Origin: Austwickia sp. TVS 96-490-7B
GTDB lineage: Bacteria > Actinomycetota > Actinomycetes > Actinomycetales > Dermatophilaceae
Direction of reading: 5' to 3'
NCBI RefSeq assembly: GCF_019331795.1
Contig: NZ_JAHPZL010000001.1
Coordinates: 223,364 to 287,363 of the forward strand
Length of the DNA: 64,000 bases
Positions 51,895 to 61,042 of the stretch are shown piece after piece (positions within the stretch are counted from its first letter, which is position 1; each line of letters opens with the position of its first letter). Below the pieces are notes generated by a model. That model did not search any database. It was not told the DNA's origin and worked only from the letters and a program-made list of their open reading frames with translations. The position numbers and the translations under genes were made by a program.

Positions 51895-52542
51895 GGCTTT
51901 CCTCCAATCCACCGATAATAGGCGTGAACTTCATCGAGCATCGTCTCGATTTAAATCTCTAGGAAACAACGTTCTGCACATGCCAGTCGTGACTGACGTC
52001 TACGAGACGGCTCCACGAGACCACGACGAAACATCTATATTTTCTTAGACTTTTCACCCGGAGCGCGTCCACAATGCCCCACTTTGCCGCCACTAAGGAA
52101 TCCTCCGGATCCAGACGCAACGAAACAGCTCCGCAGGAGAACACACTGAGAGGTATCACCAAACATACCCCATACGGGGTCGCGTGGAGGGCGTTTCGGC
52201 ATTGGAGCGTAAAAAGGGCCTTGGTGAGGAGTGATGGACTACCTTGTACCCAGTATCTCGGCAGCCTCCATGCTGGCTTTACGCTCTCGGCATGGCTCGG
52301 CCATCAGCTGAAAGACCTGGCCCTCTTATTCAACATCAGCATCATCTTCGCTGAGCCACGGACGCCCCACATCTTCCTCATAACGCACTCATTGAACAGC
52401 GCACGCGTATTGATATTGACGCCGCCGAATTCTCAGTGCTGAAAACCGCATGTGGACTCACCTTGGTCAACAATTCAGCGGGATTCAAAAAACGTGATCT
52501 GCAGCATGAGCGGGGGACATAGCGTAGCCACCCCGAGAATCG

Positions 52543-52733
52543 CTACTGGCGGGACTCGTTAAACGCGCCAACTCGGGCAAGCATTTTCAGACCCTTATCA
52601 ACCTGCCCCACGTCCCAGGGAGGATCGAGTGCCGGTGCCAATTGCTTTCGATCTCGCTGCCCATTTATAACCCCGACGATGCGGGCAAGCTCAGCGGTTA
52701 TCTTAGCGCTGAGCTTGCCCGCACTTTATAAAC
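52543..52733 (-). pseudogene. C-terminal remnant of an unrecognised gene
   Basis: A continuous minus-strand frame reads SAKITAELARIVGVINGQRD, RKQLAPALDPPWDVG and GLKMLARVGAFNESRQ before TAG. It has no start codon: a TAA lies in frame just before it. The well-formed amphipathic sequence suggests a real protein tail. Confidence 0.35.
52681..52722. repeat. Perfect 16-bp inverted repeat
   Basis: GCGGGCAAGCTCAGCG and CGCTGAGCTTGCCCGC around a 10-base loop, followed by ACTTTATAA on the plus strand. It may be a terminator, or the scar of inverted duplication inside the remnant frame. Confidence 0.7.
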
Positions 52734-52822
52734 CAGCAGTTTTCCCTCCGCTGCGGCTAACAACACGAAATCCGTTGAGAGGGAGGGACATTTGCTCACC
52801 ACAGGGGTTGACGCGACCGTCA

Positions 52823-52912
52823 TCAACGGATGTCGCCTTTCCTGAACAACATGTAGCCAGCGAAAAGCGGGATCAGGTTCCCAACTAGCGAAACATCGAC
52901 AGCAGACCAGAG
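52823..52912 (-). pseudogene. ABC-2 permease C-terminal remnant
   Basis: Minus-strand frame VLWSAVDVSLVGNLIPLFAG then YMLFRKGDIR and stop. A final helix followed by a short basic ...RKGDI(R) tail is the common ending of ABC-2 permeases. Only this tail survives. Confidence 0.4.
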
Positions 52913-53625
52913 TACGCAAGGACCGCGCCTCTCAGACCGCCTCAGTCACCGTGCGAGCTTCTAGTAGCAACGAACAGGGAAACCATCTCCCACACCTCGC
53001 ATGCCTCCTGCATGGTGGGTTCAAGCTCATCAGCCCCTCTTTTCTCTCGAAATCGTTAGCGCAGTGGCACTAACTTGCCCTTAAGCCCGCTGCGCATGTG
53101 GTAAAGATGCTTCTTGCATTGCCCAAAACCGCCATCCACCACCTTCGTCACTGAGGACATCGACCAAGAACTCTTCGAACTCAGCAGCGTGAATCACGCC
53201 CAACAGAGGCAGCCCCTACCCCCCGCCGATACATCATCGACCCAGCGAACTCTGTTATGTCATTCTGGGATGTTCTGAGTTTGGGTGACCACAGTCGAGA
53301 ACGGTGATTAGCTGAGCCAGTCCTGCGGCAGGTGAGGACACAACATCGGCGCCTCCCTATGCCACGTCGTACGCACACTTCAAGGTCGTTGCCACGTTCT
53401 CTTGACCATCTCTGAGTGCCACGTGGATCCCACCGCGTCTGTCCCGTGGATTGCCTCCGGGGTCAGGCTGTCGCGGACACGTCCTTGGCCCGGCCGCCGC
53501 CAACGCGAGCAGGCAGCATGTCGCACCGATCGAGCCGAGCACATGCGCCGCCGAAGTCCGAAGGCGGTTGGCCGGTTTCGACGTATTGCCGGACCTGCCC
53601 CGGGCGGTGCGGTTAACCTGCACGC

Positions 53626-54591
53626 ATGCGTAGCACAGAGATTGCTGTAGCCGCGTCCGACGGCGTGACGGTGCGGGGTCGTCGGTGGCTCCCCGATGAG
53701 GATGGTGCGGTGCGGGCGGTGCTGATCCTCGCGCATGGCATGGCTGAGCATGGCGCCAGATACGCGCCGCTCGCGGAGGTCGCTACCGCGTCGGGGTGGG
53801 CCGTGTGGGCTCATGATCACCGTGGTCATGGGTTGACGGCGACGGACAATGGCCAGCCGTTTGGGCACTTGGGTGATCGGGACGGGTGGCGGCTGCTCAG
53901 TGATGATCTTGACGTCGTACGGCGTGCTGCGGAGCAGGAGCATCCGGGGGTGCCGGTGTTTCTGCTGGGGCACAGTATGGGCAGTTTGGTGGTGCGCACC
54001 TATGTGTTGGATCATGCCGCTGGTCTGGCTGGGGTGGTGCTTTCTGGCACGGCTGGCGACCCTGGGGTGATGCGTCAGCTGGGGTTAGCTGTGGCTTCAG
54101 CTCAGGTGCGGGTGCGAGGGGTACGCCGTCCCTCGCCGTTGATGAACGCGTTGACCTTCGGGTCGTTTAACCGTCCGTTCCGGCCCGCTGGGGGCGCGGA
54201 GACGGGTTTTGAGTGGTTGTCTCGGGATGCTGAGCAGGTGCAGGCCTATCTGGATGATCCGTGGTGCGGGTTTGTGTGTTCGGCGGGGTTCTTCCGGGAT
54301 TTGTTGGCTGGTGTCGCGCAGATCCATGACCCGGGCCGTTTGGCGGGGCTACCGGTGGGTTTGCCAGTGTTGTTGATCTCTGGTGAGGACGACCCGGTAG
54401 GGGGCCGCGGGGTGGGGGTGCGGCAGTCGGCGGCGGCGCTGCGGGTTGCTGGTCTGCGTGATGTGACGGTGCGGCTGTATCCCTCAGCACGCCACGAGAT
54501 CCTCAACGAAACGTGCCGTGACCGGGTGACGAGTGAGCTGATGTCATGGCTGGAGGAGCATCTGGCACCGGCTGGGACGCAGGCTTCCTGA
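53626..54591 (+). CDS. Monoacylglycerol-lipase-like alpha/beta hydrolase
   Basis: 321 residues of the Hydrolase_4 family: LILAHGMAEHGARYAPLAEV, DHRGHGLT, nucleophile elbow LLGHSMGSLVVRTYV, acid GEDDPVGGRG and catalytic His in YPSARHEILNE. The HGxxEHxxRY and GHGxS-like blocks are typical of monoglyceride lipases and lysophospholipases, acting on medium or long acyl esters in the cytoplasm or at the membrane; no signal peptide. Start ATG at 53626 (MRSTEIAVAASDG). Followed by a perfect inverted repeat and then the DHA2 exporter. Confidence 0.92.
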   Translation: MRSTEIAVAASDGVTVRGRRWLPDEDGAVRAVLILAHGMAEHGARYAPLAEVATASGWAVWAHDHRGHGLTATDNGQPFGHLGDRDGWRLLSDDLDVVRRAAEQEHPGVPVFLLGHSMGSLVVRTYVLDHAAGLAGVVLSGTAGDPGVMRQLGLAVASAQVRVRGVRRPSPLMNALTFGSFNRPFRPAGGAETGFEWLSRDAEQVQAYLDDPWCGFVCSAGFFRDLLAGVAQIHDPGRLAGLPVGLPVLLISGEDDPVGGRGVGVRQSAAALRVAGLRDVTVRLYPSARHEILNETCRDRVTSELMSWLEEHLAPAGTQAS

Positions 54592-54641
54592 CGGTGGGGC
54601 CGTTGCTGGTGTCGTGATCGGGTGGAGCACCCTCTCGACTT

Positions 54642-54686
54642 TGCCGTCATCCTGTCGTTAACATTGATACCGACAGGATGACGGCA
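54642..54686. promoter_or_regulatory. Perfect 16-bp inverted repeat upstream of the DHA2 exporter
   Basis: TGCCGTCATCCTGTCG and CGACAGGATGACGGCA flank an AT-rich 13-base centre (TTAACATTGATAC). It ends 32 bases before the exporter ATG. It may terminate the hydrolase transcript or be an operator for a repressor of the exporter; no repressor gene is adjacent. Confidence 0.6.
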
Positions 54687-54718
54687 TGATCATGCCCTGA
54701 GCTCACCCAGGTGATCCC

Positions 54719-56374
54719 ATGACCGCAACACCACCCCCCTACCCCCGCACTCCCCCCGCGCCAGCTGCCACCGACCGCCGACGCTGGTGGTCCCTGGTCG
54801 CCCTCGCTGGCGGACTGTCCATGATCGTCCTCGACGGCACCATCGTCGGCGTCGCGCTGCCCGCGATCATCGCCGACCTGCATCTCGACCTCACCGACGC
54901 GCAATGGATCAACAGCATGTACGCCGTGGTCTTCGCCGCCCTCCTCCTCACCTCCGGCCGCCTCGGCGACCGTCTCGGACGACGCAGGCTCTTCCTCACC
55001 GGCGTCACGCTCTTCGCCCTCGCCAGCGTGGCTGCTGGTCTCGCTGGCACGGCAACCGCTCTGATCGCTGGTCGAGCGCTGCAAGGGGTCGGTGGGGCCA
55101 TGGTGCTTCCAGCGACATTGTCGACGGTAAACGCAACCTTCCGTGGTCCGGAGCGGGCCACCGCGTTTGGGATCTGGGGCGCAGTGATGGCGGGGATGGC
55201 TGCGGTGGGCCCACTCCTAGGTGGCTGGTTGACCACCCAGGTGACCTGGCGATGGATTTTCTTCGTCAATGTCCCGGTCGCTGTGCTGGTGGTAAGCCTA
55301 GGTGTGTGGGCGGTCGTCGAGACGCGAGAGCCTGACCGACGCCCCGGAGCTGACGTCGATGGCTTGTTGACCAGTGCGATCGGCTTCGGCTTGGTGGTCT
55401 TCGGGCTCATTGAAGGCAGCAGCGCGGGATGGTGGCGGCCGACGCGAGCCTTCTCGGTGGGCCCGTGGACCTGGTCGGCCGATGCGCCGCTGTCAATCGC
55501 GGCTTCAGCGCTCATTGCCGGGTCGGTCTTCGTGATGTTGTTCATCGTCTGGGAACGGCATCGGGCAGGAAACGGCCGGTCAGCGCTGCTGGACGTAGGA
55601 CTATTTCGGATTGCGCCATTTGCCTGGGGCAATGTCACCGCGATGGCGGTGGCAGTCGGGGAGTTCGCACTGGTGTTTGTCTTGCCGTTGGTCTTAGTCA
55701 ATGCCATGGGGTTGAGCATCATGCAGGCCGGGGTGGTGTTGTCTGGGATGGCTGCCGGGGCGTTCCTCGCCGGGGCGAGTGCCCGTCATGTCGCGGCCCG
55801 GCTGGGCGCTCCTCAGGTGGTGCTGTGGGGCTTGGCACTCGAAGTGTCGGGTACGGCGGGATGCGCGGTGCTGGTCGCTGCGTCGGCGTCTCCGTGGTGG
55901 GTGGGCGCGGCTTTGGTCTGGTATGGCGTGGGCTTGGGGTTGGCTTCGGCGCAGTTGACGTCGACTGTCTTGGCGGATGTCCCGGCGCGACTGTCAGGGG
56001 CGGCGTCAGCCACGCAGAGCACGGTGCGTCAGGTCGGCGCCGCGTTAGGGTCGGCACTGGCTGGGGCCATGCTTGCCGCACGAGTCGATGAGGCAGTTTC
56101 CCAGCGGCTGTCTGCGATCCCCCAGCTCCCGGATTCGGTGGCTGCTGCACTGGTCAAGGGCACTGGCGATTCTGGGGGCGGGATGATCAGTGCGCTACGA
56201 GCGCAAGGCGTCCACGGGCGTTTGGGGGACGTGGGCCCGCAGGTGGTGTCCGCATTGTCGGAGGGTTTTGCTCAGGCTGGTGCCGCTGCGATCTGGGTTG
56301 CGTGTGCTTGTCTGGCCTTGGGTCTGGTCGGAGCGGTGCAGGTGGTTCGGGCGAGCCGTCGTACGGCGTGTTGA
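54719..56374 (+). CDS. DHA2-family multidrug exporter (EmrB/QacA type)
   Basis: 551 residues, 14 predicted helices. Motif A after TM2 is GRLGDRLGRRRLFLTGV, motif C in TM5 is AVMAGMAAVGPLLGGWL (proline-glycine antiporter motif), and LDGTIVGVALPAI contains the membrane-embedded acidic residue D1 motif (LDxTVVNVALP) typical of DHA2. It exports drugs or lipophilic cations in exchange for protons. RBS AGGTG precedes the ATG. No TetR repressor is adjacent, but a perfect inverted repeat lies upstream. Confidence 0.94.
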   Translation: MTATPPPYPRTPPAPAATDRRRWWSLVALAGGLSMIVLDGTIVGVALPAIIADLHLDLTDAQWINSMYAVVFAALLLTSGRLGDRLGRRRLFLTGVTLFALASVAAGLAGTATALIAGRALQGVGGAMVLPATLSTVNATFRGPERATAFGIWGAVMAGMAAVGPLLGGWLTTQVTWRWIFFVNVPVAVLVVSLGVWAVVETREPDRRPGADVDGLLTSAIGFGLVVFGLIEGSSAGWWRPTRAFSVGPWTWSADAPLSIAASALIAGSVFVMLFIVWERHRAGNGRSALLDVGLFRIAPFAWGNVTAMAVAVGEFALVFVLPLVLVNAMGLSIMQAGVVLSGMAAGAFLAGASARHVAARLGAPQVVLWGLALEVSGTAGCAVLVAASASPWWVGAALVWYGVGLGLASAQLTSTVLADVPARLSGAASATQSTVRQVGAALGSALAGAMLAARVDEAVSQRLSAIPQLPDSVAAALVKGTGDSGGGMISALRAQGVHGRLGDVGPQVVSALSEGFAQAGAAAIWVACACLALGLVGAVQVVRASRRTAC

Positions 56375-56382
56375 GGACGCTG

Positions 56383-57009
56383 TTAGCAGCGTTCTCTGAT
56401 CTCGTGCACTGCGGCGCGGATCGCTGCGGGACGCCACCACATCATGTTGTGTCCGCAGGGGATGATCTGCTGGTGGTGGACACCTGCTGTGCCCCAGGGG
56501 TGTTCGGCGCGCAGGTCCTCGACGAGGCGTTGTTGGTGCGACAGCCACCTGCGGTCCCAGGGCGTCGCCCCGGACCATGCTGCGGACAAGACGGTGATGG
56601 GGCGGGCTGGAAGTGGCCAATGGTGGGCGGCGGTGGCTCGGCGGGCTGCCCAGCGGGGATAGTCCGCCAGGTCGGCTCGTAGTCGGCTGGCCCAGGCCCA
56701 CGGGGTGAAGCTGGTGGCGGTGGTTGCTGCGACCGCCAGGATGGGTGGCTCATCCGCGGGGATGGAGACGGCCGTAGCGGTCAGTTCGACGCTGGGGTCG
56801 CACAAGACCAGTCCAGCGACATTGTCCGGGTGGCGTCTGAGGTGTTCTACCGCGGCAAAGGCTCCCATGGAGTGCGCAAGCAGGACCGGTGGGGAAGCTG
56901 ATTGATCGATTCCGCGCAGCGCAGCGCGGTAGGCGCCAGCGGTCAGTCCGGCACCGGGGAAGATCAGCACTGCACCGTCCGCGACCCATTGCCCTCGCGG
57001 TCTCATCAT
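56383..57009 (-). CDS. Alpha/beta hydrolase (fourth gene of the lysX operon)
   Basis: About 208 residues: VLIFPGAGLTAGAYRAALRG, nucleophile elbow LLAHSMGAFAAVEHL, VLCDPSVELTA, and a C-terminal GVHHQQIIPCGHNMMWW with the probable catalytic His. No signal peptide is seen. Start ATG at 57009 overlaps the DUF998 gene stop by 4 bases. It closes a four-gene overlapping operon with an esterase, lysX and DUF998. A role in lipid turnover is inferred from the operon. Confidence 0.83.
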   Translation of the reverse strand: MMRPRGQWVADGAVLIFPGAGLTAGAYRAALRGIDQSASPPVLLAHSMGAFAAVEHLRRHPDNVAGLVLCDPSVELTATAVSIPADEPPILAVAATTATSFTPWAWASRLRADLADYPRWAARRATAAHHWPLPARPITVLSAAWSGATPWDRRWLSHQQRLVEDLRAEHPWGTAGVHHQQIIPCGHNMMWWRPAAIRAAVHEIRERC

Positions 57010-57761
57010 GCGTCCACTTCGCGGGCGATGGGGCGTCGGGCCAGTGGCGCCACCGAACCGGCCCGCCCGTGCCACAGGGCCACAGACAGTGTCGCCAGCC
57101 ACGCTGAGGCACAGGTGAGTTGGGTGCGTTGGGCGATGCCCAGTAAGGATGGCCAGGGCCATTCGATGCTGGCCCGGGAGATCTCCATCATCGCCCACCC
57201 AGTCGCGACAAGATATCCCGCGGCGGCGGCCACCAGGATCGTCCCGGCGATCTGCGACCAGCGCCGAAGCCGAGGGACCACGATGGGGGTGAGCATCACC
57301 ACGGCGACCAGCAAAGCCACTGACGCTGAGACGCTACTTCCGGTGTGCACGAGGTGCAGCCAGGGCACGTCACCAGCGGCTTCCCGGGCAGCGCATTGCT
57401 CATCGACGGTCGGCGCGCAGGACAGCGGAGCTCCGGAGTCGATGACGGTGGACAGCCCAAAGAGCGCCAGCGCCCACCAGCCAGTGGTCACCCACCGGGA
57501 GCGGCGCCGATTCAGCGCGGTGACTCCCCCAGCGAGCGCCACGGACGTCCCGGCCATCAGGTCGGCGGCGCGGAAGAACGTCGATCCTTGTTGGTCGTCG
57601 GCGGCGAGTTCGCTGGCGTAGCTGCGCACGGGGTCGATGCCGTCGGGGGCGATGATCGGCGCGAGGATCCAGGACATGTAGAGGATTGCGCCGACCATCA
57701 GGAGCAGGGCCAGCCATGACGATCTGACGCATCGGCTGGTCCCGCTCCTGATGATGCTCAT
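57006..57761 (-). CDS. DUF998 family membrane protein
   Basis: 251 residues with six predicted helices: WLALLLMVGAILYMSWILAPII, LMAGTSVALAGGVTAL, WWALALFGLSTVIDSGAPL, LHLVHTGSSVSASVALLVAVVMLTPIVV, AGTILVAAAAGYLVATGWAMM and WLATLSVALW. The acidic/His pair in VIDS..LHLVH is characteristic of DUF998. Function unknown in the family. It overlaps lysX (4 bases) and the alpha/beta hydrolase (4 bases), so it probably helps move or process lysyl-phosphatidylglycerol. Confidence 0.85.
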   Translation of the reverse strand: MSIIRSGTSRCVRSSWLALLLMVGAILYMSWILAPIIAPDGIDPVRSYASELAADDQQGSTFFRAADLMAGTSVALAGGVTALNRRRSRWVTTGWWALALFGLSTVIDSGAPLSCAPTVDEQCAAREAAGDVPWLHLVHTGSSVSASVALLVAVVMLTPIVVPRLRRWSQIAGTILVAAAAGYLVATGWAMMEISRASIEWPWPSLLGIAQRTQLTCASAWLATLSVALWHGRAGSVAPLARRPIAREVDA

Positions 57762-60700
57762 CGCGGGCGAGCCATGGGGAAGGGCAGGGTTTCGCGGATG
57801 CTCGCCCCGGTGATGAGCATGACGAGTCGGTCGACGCCCATGCCCATTCCTCCGGTGGGTGGCATGCCGTGTTCGAGAGCGACGAGGAAGTCCTCGTCGA
57901 GTTCCATCGCTTCGGGGTCACCGGCGGCGGCGGCTTCTGATTGGGCGGTGAGTCGGCGGCGTTGTTCGAGGGGGTCGGTCAGTTCGGAGTACGCCGTACC
58001 AAGTTCGACTCCCCAGGCGACTAGGTCCCATCGTTCGGTGACGCCGGGGGTGGAGCGGTGGCTGCGGGTGAGGGGGGACACGGAGAGGGGGAAGTCGGTG
58101 TAGAAGGTGGGGCGGGTGGTGTGTTCTTCGACGAGATGTTCGTACATTTCGAGGGCGACGGTGCCTGCGTCCCAGGCTTGTTGGTAGGGGACGCCGGAGC
58201 GGTCGCAGAGTCGTCGTAACTCGTCGACGGAGGTGTCGGAGGTGATGCCTGGCCCGGCGGCGGGGAGCACCCCGGCGGCGACGAGCGCCTCGGAGATGGC
58301 GCCGTGCAGGGTTTTGACTGGCCAGTCTCCGGAGATGTCGACCCAGTCACCGTCAGGGGTGGGGACGACGCAGTTGCCGTTGGCGGCGATGGCCGCGTTC
58401 TGGATGAGTTCGCGGGTGAGGTCCATCATCGTGAGGTAGTCGCCGTGGGCGGCGTACGCCTCAAGGATGGTGAACTCGGGGTTGTGCGAGAAGTCGACGC
58501 CTTCGTTGCGGAAGGTCCGGCCTAGTTCGAAAACCCGGTCCATGCCGCCGACGCACAACCGTTTGAGGTAGAGCTCGGGGGCGATCCGCAGGTAGAGGTC
58601 GAGGTCGTAGGCGTTGATGTGGGTGCGGAATGGCCGAGCGTTGGCGCCACCGTGGATGGTTTGCAGGATCGGCGTTTCGACTTCAAGGTAGCCGTGCGAG
58701 CCGAGGGTGGAGCGCAGGGACGTCAGGACTGCGGAGCGTGCGGCCAGCCGGTAGCGGGTGGCTTCGTTGACGGCGAGGTCCAGGTAGCGCTGACGGACCA
58801 ATGCTTCGGGGTCGGTCAGGCCGCGCCACTTGTCGGGCATCGGGTGCAAGCATTTGGCTTCCATCCGCCACGACGTCGCTAGGAGCGAGTCATGTCCGGC
58901 GCGGGAGGCGCCGCGGGTGCCGGTGATGCCGAGGAGGTCGCCCAGGTCGACGCCTTTGCGGAAGGCGGTGAGTTGGTCGGCGCCGCAACGGTCCCGTTCC
59001 AGGACGACCTGGACGCGGCCGGTCCAGTCGCGGATGTCCACGAAGACGACACCACCGAAGTCACGCACGCCGAGGACACGGCCAGAAATACTCGTCTGAG
59101 TGCCTTCAGGGAGGTCAGCCAGGGCGGAGGCGTCGTGGCTGGGGGGTTGGGCGATCGGCCACGGGTCGACGCCGTCAGCGATGAGTCCAGCCACTTTGGT
59201 ACGCCGTACTCGCTCTTGTTCGCGGTACGACGGTTCAACCTGATCGGCGACGTAAATATCCAGGTCAGGGGCATTGCTGGCGACCCAGGCGAGGACGCCT
59301 CGACCGGCACGCCGGGGTTTGGCGCCGGGGACGAAGCCCTCGGCGATGGCCACGGCCAAACCGATGCGGGGGAGCTGTCCAGCTTCAGAGAAGCACAGGT
59401 AGCGGGAGACCCATTCCGGGGAGTACTTCACATTGGACCGATAAAGCGATTCCATCTGCCACCAGCGGGACAGGAAGATCAGTACCTTGCGCCACAACCG
59501 CAGGATCGGTCCGGCCCCGATTTCAGCGCCCTCTTCGAACACGGCCCGGAACATCGCGAAGTTCAACGAGACTCGGCGGATGCCCACCTCGTCAGCGCGA
59601 CGACACAGGTCGGTGATCATCAGTTCGACGGTGCCATTGGGGGCATCTGGGGATCGCCGCATCACGTCGAGAGACACTCCGGCGCGGCCCCACGGGACGA
59701 AGGACAGCAACCCGACGGTGCGTTCCTGCGGGGTCCCGGCGTGTAGGACCGCTTCGGTGAGCAAGCAGCCGCCGTCGGCGGGGTCGCCCCAGCGACCCAA
59801 AGCCATCGAGAAGCCGCGTTCGTCGTCGCCGACGCGCCACTGGTCGACCAGGTCACCGAAGTGGGCGAGTTCGTCGGCGGGGATGTCATGCCAGCGGCGC
59901 ATGCGCACGCTCAAGCCAGCTTTTTCGGCATGACCGACAGCTCGGCGTAAAGGAGCAGCTTCCGCTCCTCGCAGGGAGAACTTGCCGGTGTTGACGATCG
60001 CTTCGTCGCCGAGTTCGAGGACAGACATCCCAGAGGCGTGATAGGCGCGGGCACCGTCCTTAGAGGCACCGATCACCGCGGGAATCCAACCGTAGGGACG
60101 AATCGCGGCGAGCCACGCCTGGATCGCCCCCGGCCATGACTGCGGGTCACCGACAGGATCGCCCGCTGCGACACACACTCCGGCTTCAACGCGATAAGCG
60201 ACTGCCGCAAACCCGTCCGGGCTGAACACGACGGACTTGTCCCGACGCAACGCGAAGTACGACAACGAGTCGTTCTGTCCGTGCCGGTCCACCAAAATTC
60301 GCAATGCCTGCTCATCGGCAGGGGTGAGCGCAGCTTCGGCGCGGCGTACCCGGAAGAGCACCACGAACGCCGACACCAACGCCGCCGACCCGAGGAAACC
60401 GGGGATCAAACTGACAATGCCTGCCGGTTGCGCGGAAACATAGTCATTGAAGTCGAAAAGCAGCGGGAAAATCTGCTGAAACACCCAGGAGAGCCGCTTG
60501 TCCGCGGGGAGAGTGCCGGGGAAGAGCTCCACCAACGCCCACCCCAGCATCACCGCGCCAAACAGTCCCCCACCGAGAGTGGCGGCAGCCCAGGCATAAG
60601 CGCCGCCGCGCACCCGAGTCCAAAACTGTCCGTACGTCGCCAACAGCACCATCAGCAGCAGGGTGTGCGCCACGACCCCAGACAGGTAGATGCCATTCTG

Positions 60701-61042
60701 CGGGTCGTCGACAGCGAGCATCAGGATGTCCATCAGGGTGTTTAACCCCGCCCATCCGACACAGACCGCCCACGCCACTCGTTTCCGGGCGGCCAGCGCA
60801 CTGGAGACGAGCAGCAAAATCACCGACCAGACCGGGCTGGGAATGATGTCAGCGACGACACTGATCCACACCCCCAGGTCGGAGCCAGAGGCAAAGGGAT
60901 CCTCCGACATCAGCACCAACGCCCCAGAGACGATGGCGTTGAACGCCACGATGGTGGCGAAGATGGCCGGGAACGCCCCTGAGAACCGCTGCCAGAGACG
61001 TCGGGGGGCTTCAGGGACCTCTCGGGGCATAGTGACCGTCAT
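57758..61042 (-). CDS. lysX: LysX: lysyl-phosphatidylglycerol synthase fused to lysyl-tRNA synthetase
   Basis: 1094 residues in three parts. Residues ~20-230 hold six to seven transmembrane helices; ~240-560 is the MprF-type DUF2156 transferase domain (VGLLSFVPWGRAGVSLDVMRR, PNGTVELMITDLC, RRVSLNFAMFRAVFEEG); ~640-1094 is a complete class II LysRS: OB-fold TSISGRVLGVRDFGGVVFVD, motif 2 FELGRTFRNEGVDFSHNPEF and motif 3 GMGMGVDRLVMLITGASIRETL. The LysRS part charges tRNA-Lys and the membrane part transfers lysine to phosphatidylglycerol, giving resistance to cationic peptides, as in Mycobacterium. It overlaps its upstream and downstream neighbours by 4 bases each. This is in addition to any housekeeping lysS. 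Confidence 0.96.
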   Translation of the reverse strand: MTVTMPREVPEAPRRLWQRFSGAFPAIFATIVAFNAIVSGALVLMSEDPFASGSDLGVWISVVADIIPSPVWSVILLLVSSALAARKRVAWAVCVGWAGLNTLMDILMLAVDDPQNGIYLSGVVAHTLLLMVLLATYGQFWTRVRGGAYAWAAATLGGGLFGAVMLGWALVELFPGTLPADKRLSWVFQQIFPLLFDFNDYVSAQPAGIVSLIPGFLGSAALVSAFVVLFRVRRAEAALTPADEQALRILVDRHGQNDSLSYFALRRDKSVVFSPDGFAAVAYRVEAGVCVAAGDPVGDPQSWPGAIQAWLAAIRPYGWIPAVIGASKDGARAYHASGMSVLELGDEAIVNTGKFSLRGAEAAPLRRAVGHAEKAGLSVRMRRWHDIPADELAHFGDLVDQWRVGDDERGFSMALGRWGDPADGGCLLTEAVLHAGTPQERTVGLLSFVPWGRAGVSLDVMRRSPDAPNGTVELMITDLCRRADEVGIRRVSLNFAMFRAVFEEGAEIGAGPILRLWRKVLIFLSRWWQMESLYRSNVKYSPEWVSRYLCFSEAGQLPRIGLAVAIAEGFVPGAKPRRAGRGVLAWVASNAPDLDIYVADQVEPSYREQERVRRTKVAGLIADGVDPWPIAQPPSHDASALADLPEGTQTSISGRVLGVRDFGGVVFVDIRDWTGRVQVVLERDRCGADQLTAFRKGVDLGDLLGITGTRGASRAGHDSLLATSWRMEAKCLHPMPDKWRGLTDPEALVRQRYLDLAVNEATRYRLAARSAVLTSLRSTLGSHGYLEVETPILQTIHGGANARPFRTHINAYDLDLYLRIAPELYLKRLCVGGMDRVFELGRTFRNEGVDFSHNPEFTILEAYAAHGDYLTMMDLTRELIQNAAIAANGNCVVPTPDGDWVDISGDWPVKTLHGAISEALVAAGVLPAAGPGITSDTSVDELRRLCDRSGVPYQQAWDAGTVALEMYEHLVEEHTTRPTFYTDFPLSVSPLTRSHRSTPGVTERWDLVAWGVELGTAYSELTDPLEQRRRLTAQSEAAAAGDPEAMELDEDFLVALEHGMPPTGGMGMGVDRLVMLITGASIRETLPFPMARPR

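Larger units (their letters stand above)
51895..53625. other. Decayed accessory region
   Basis: 1.7 kb without an intact gene. It holds a strong hairpin (52681-52722), two minus-strand gene tails listed separately, and a third coherent but unplaced minus-strand stretch around 53090-53197 (GVIHAAEFEEFLVDVL, then WRFWAMQEASLPH and stop). Short open frames elsewhere have no recognisable content. The region looks like a scrapyard of inactivated genes. Confidence 0.6.

Noticed and set aside
52074..52442. 122-codon plus-strand frame in the decayed region
   Set aside because: No ribosome site, no recognisable fold, mixed composition.
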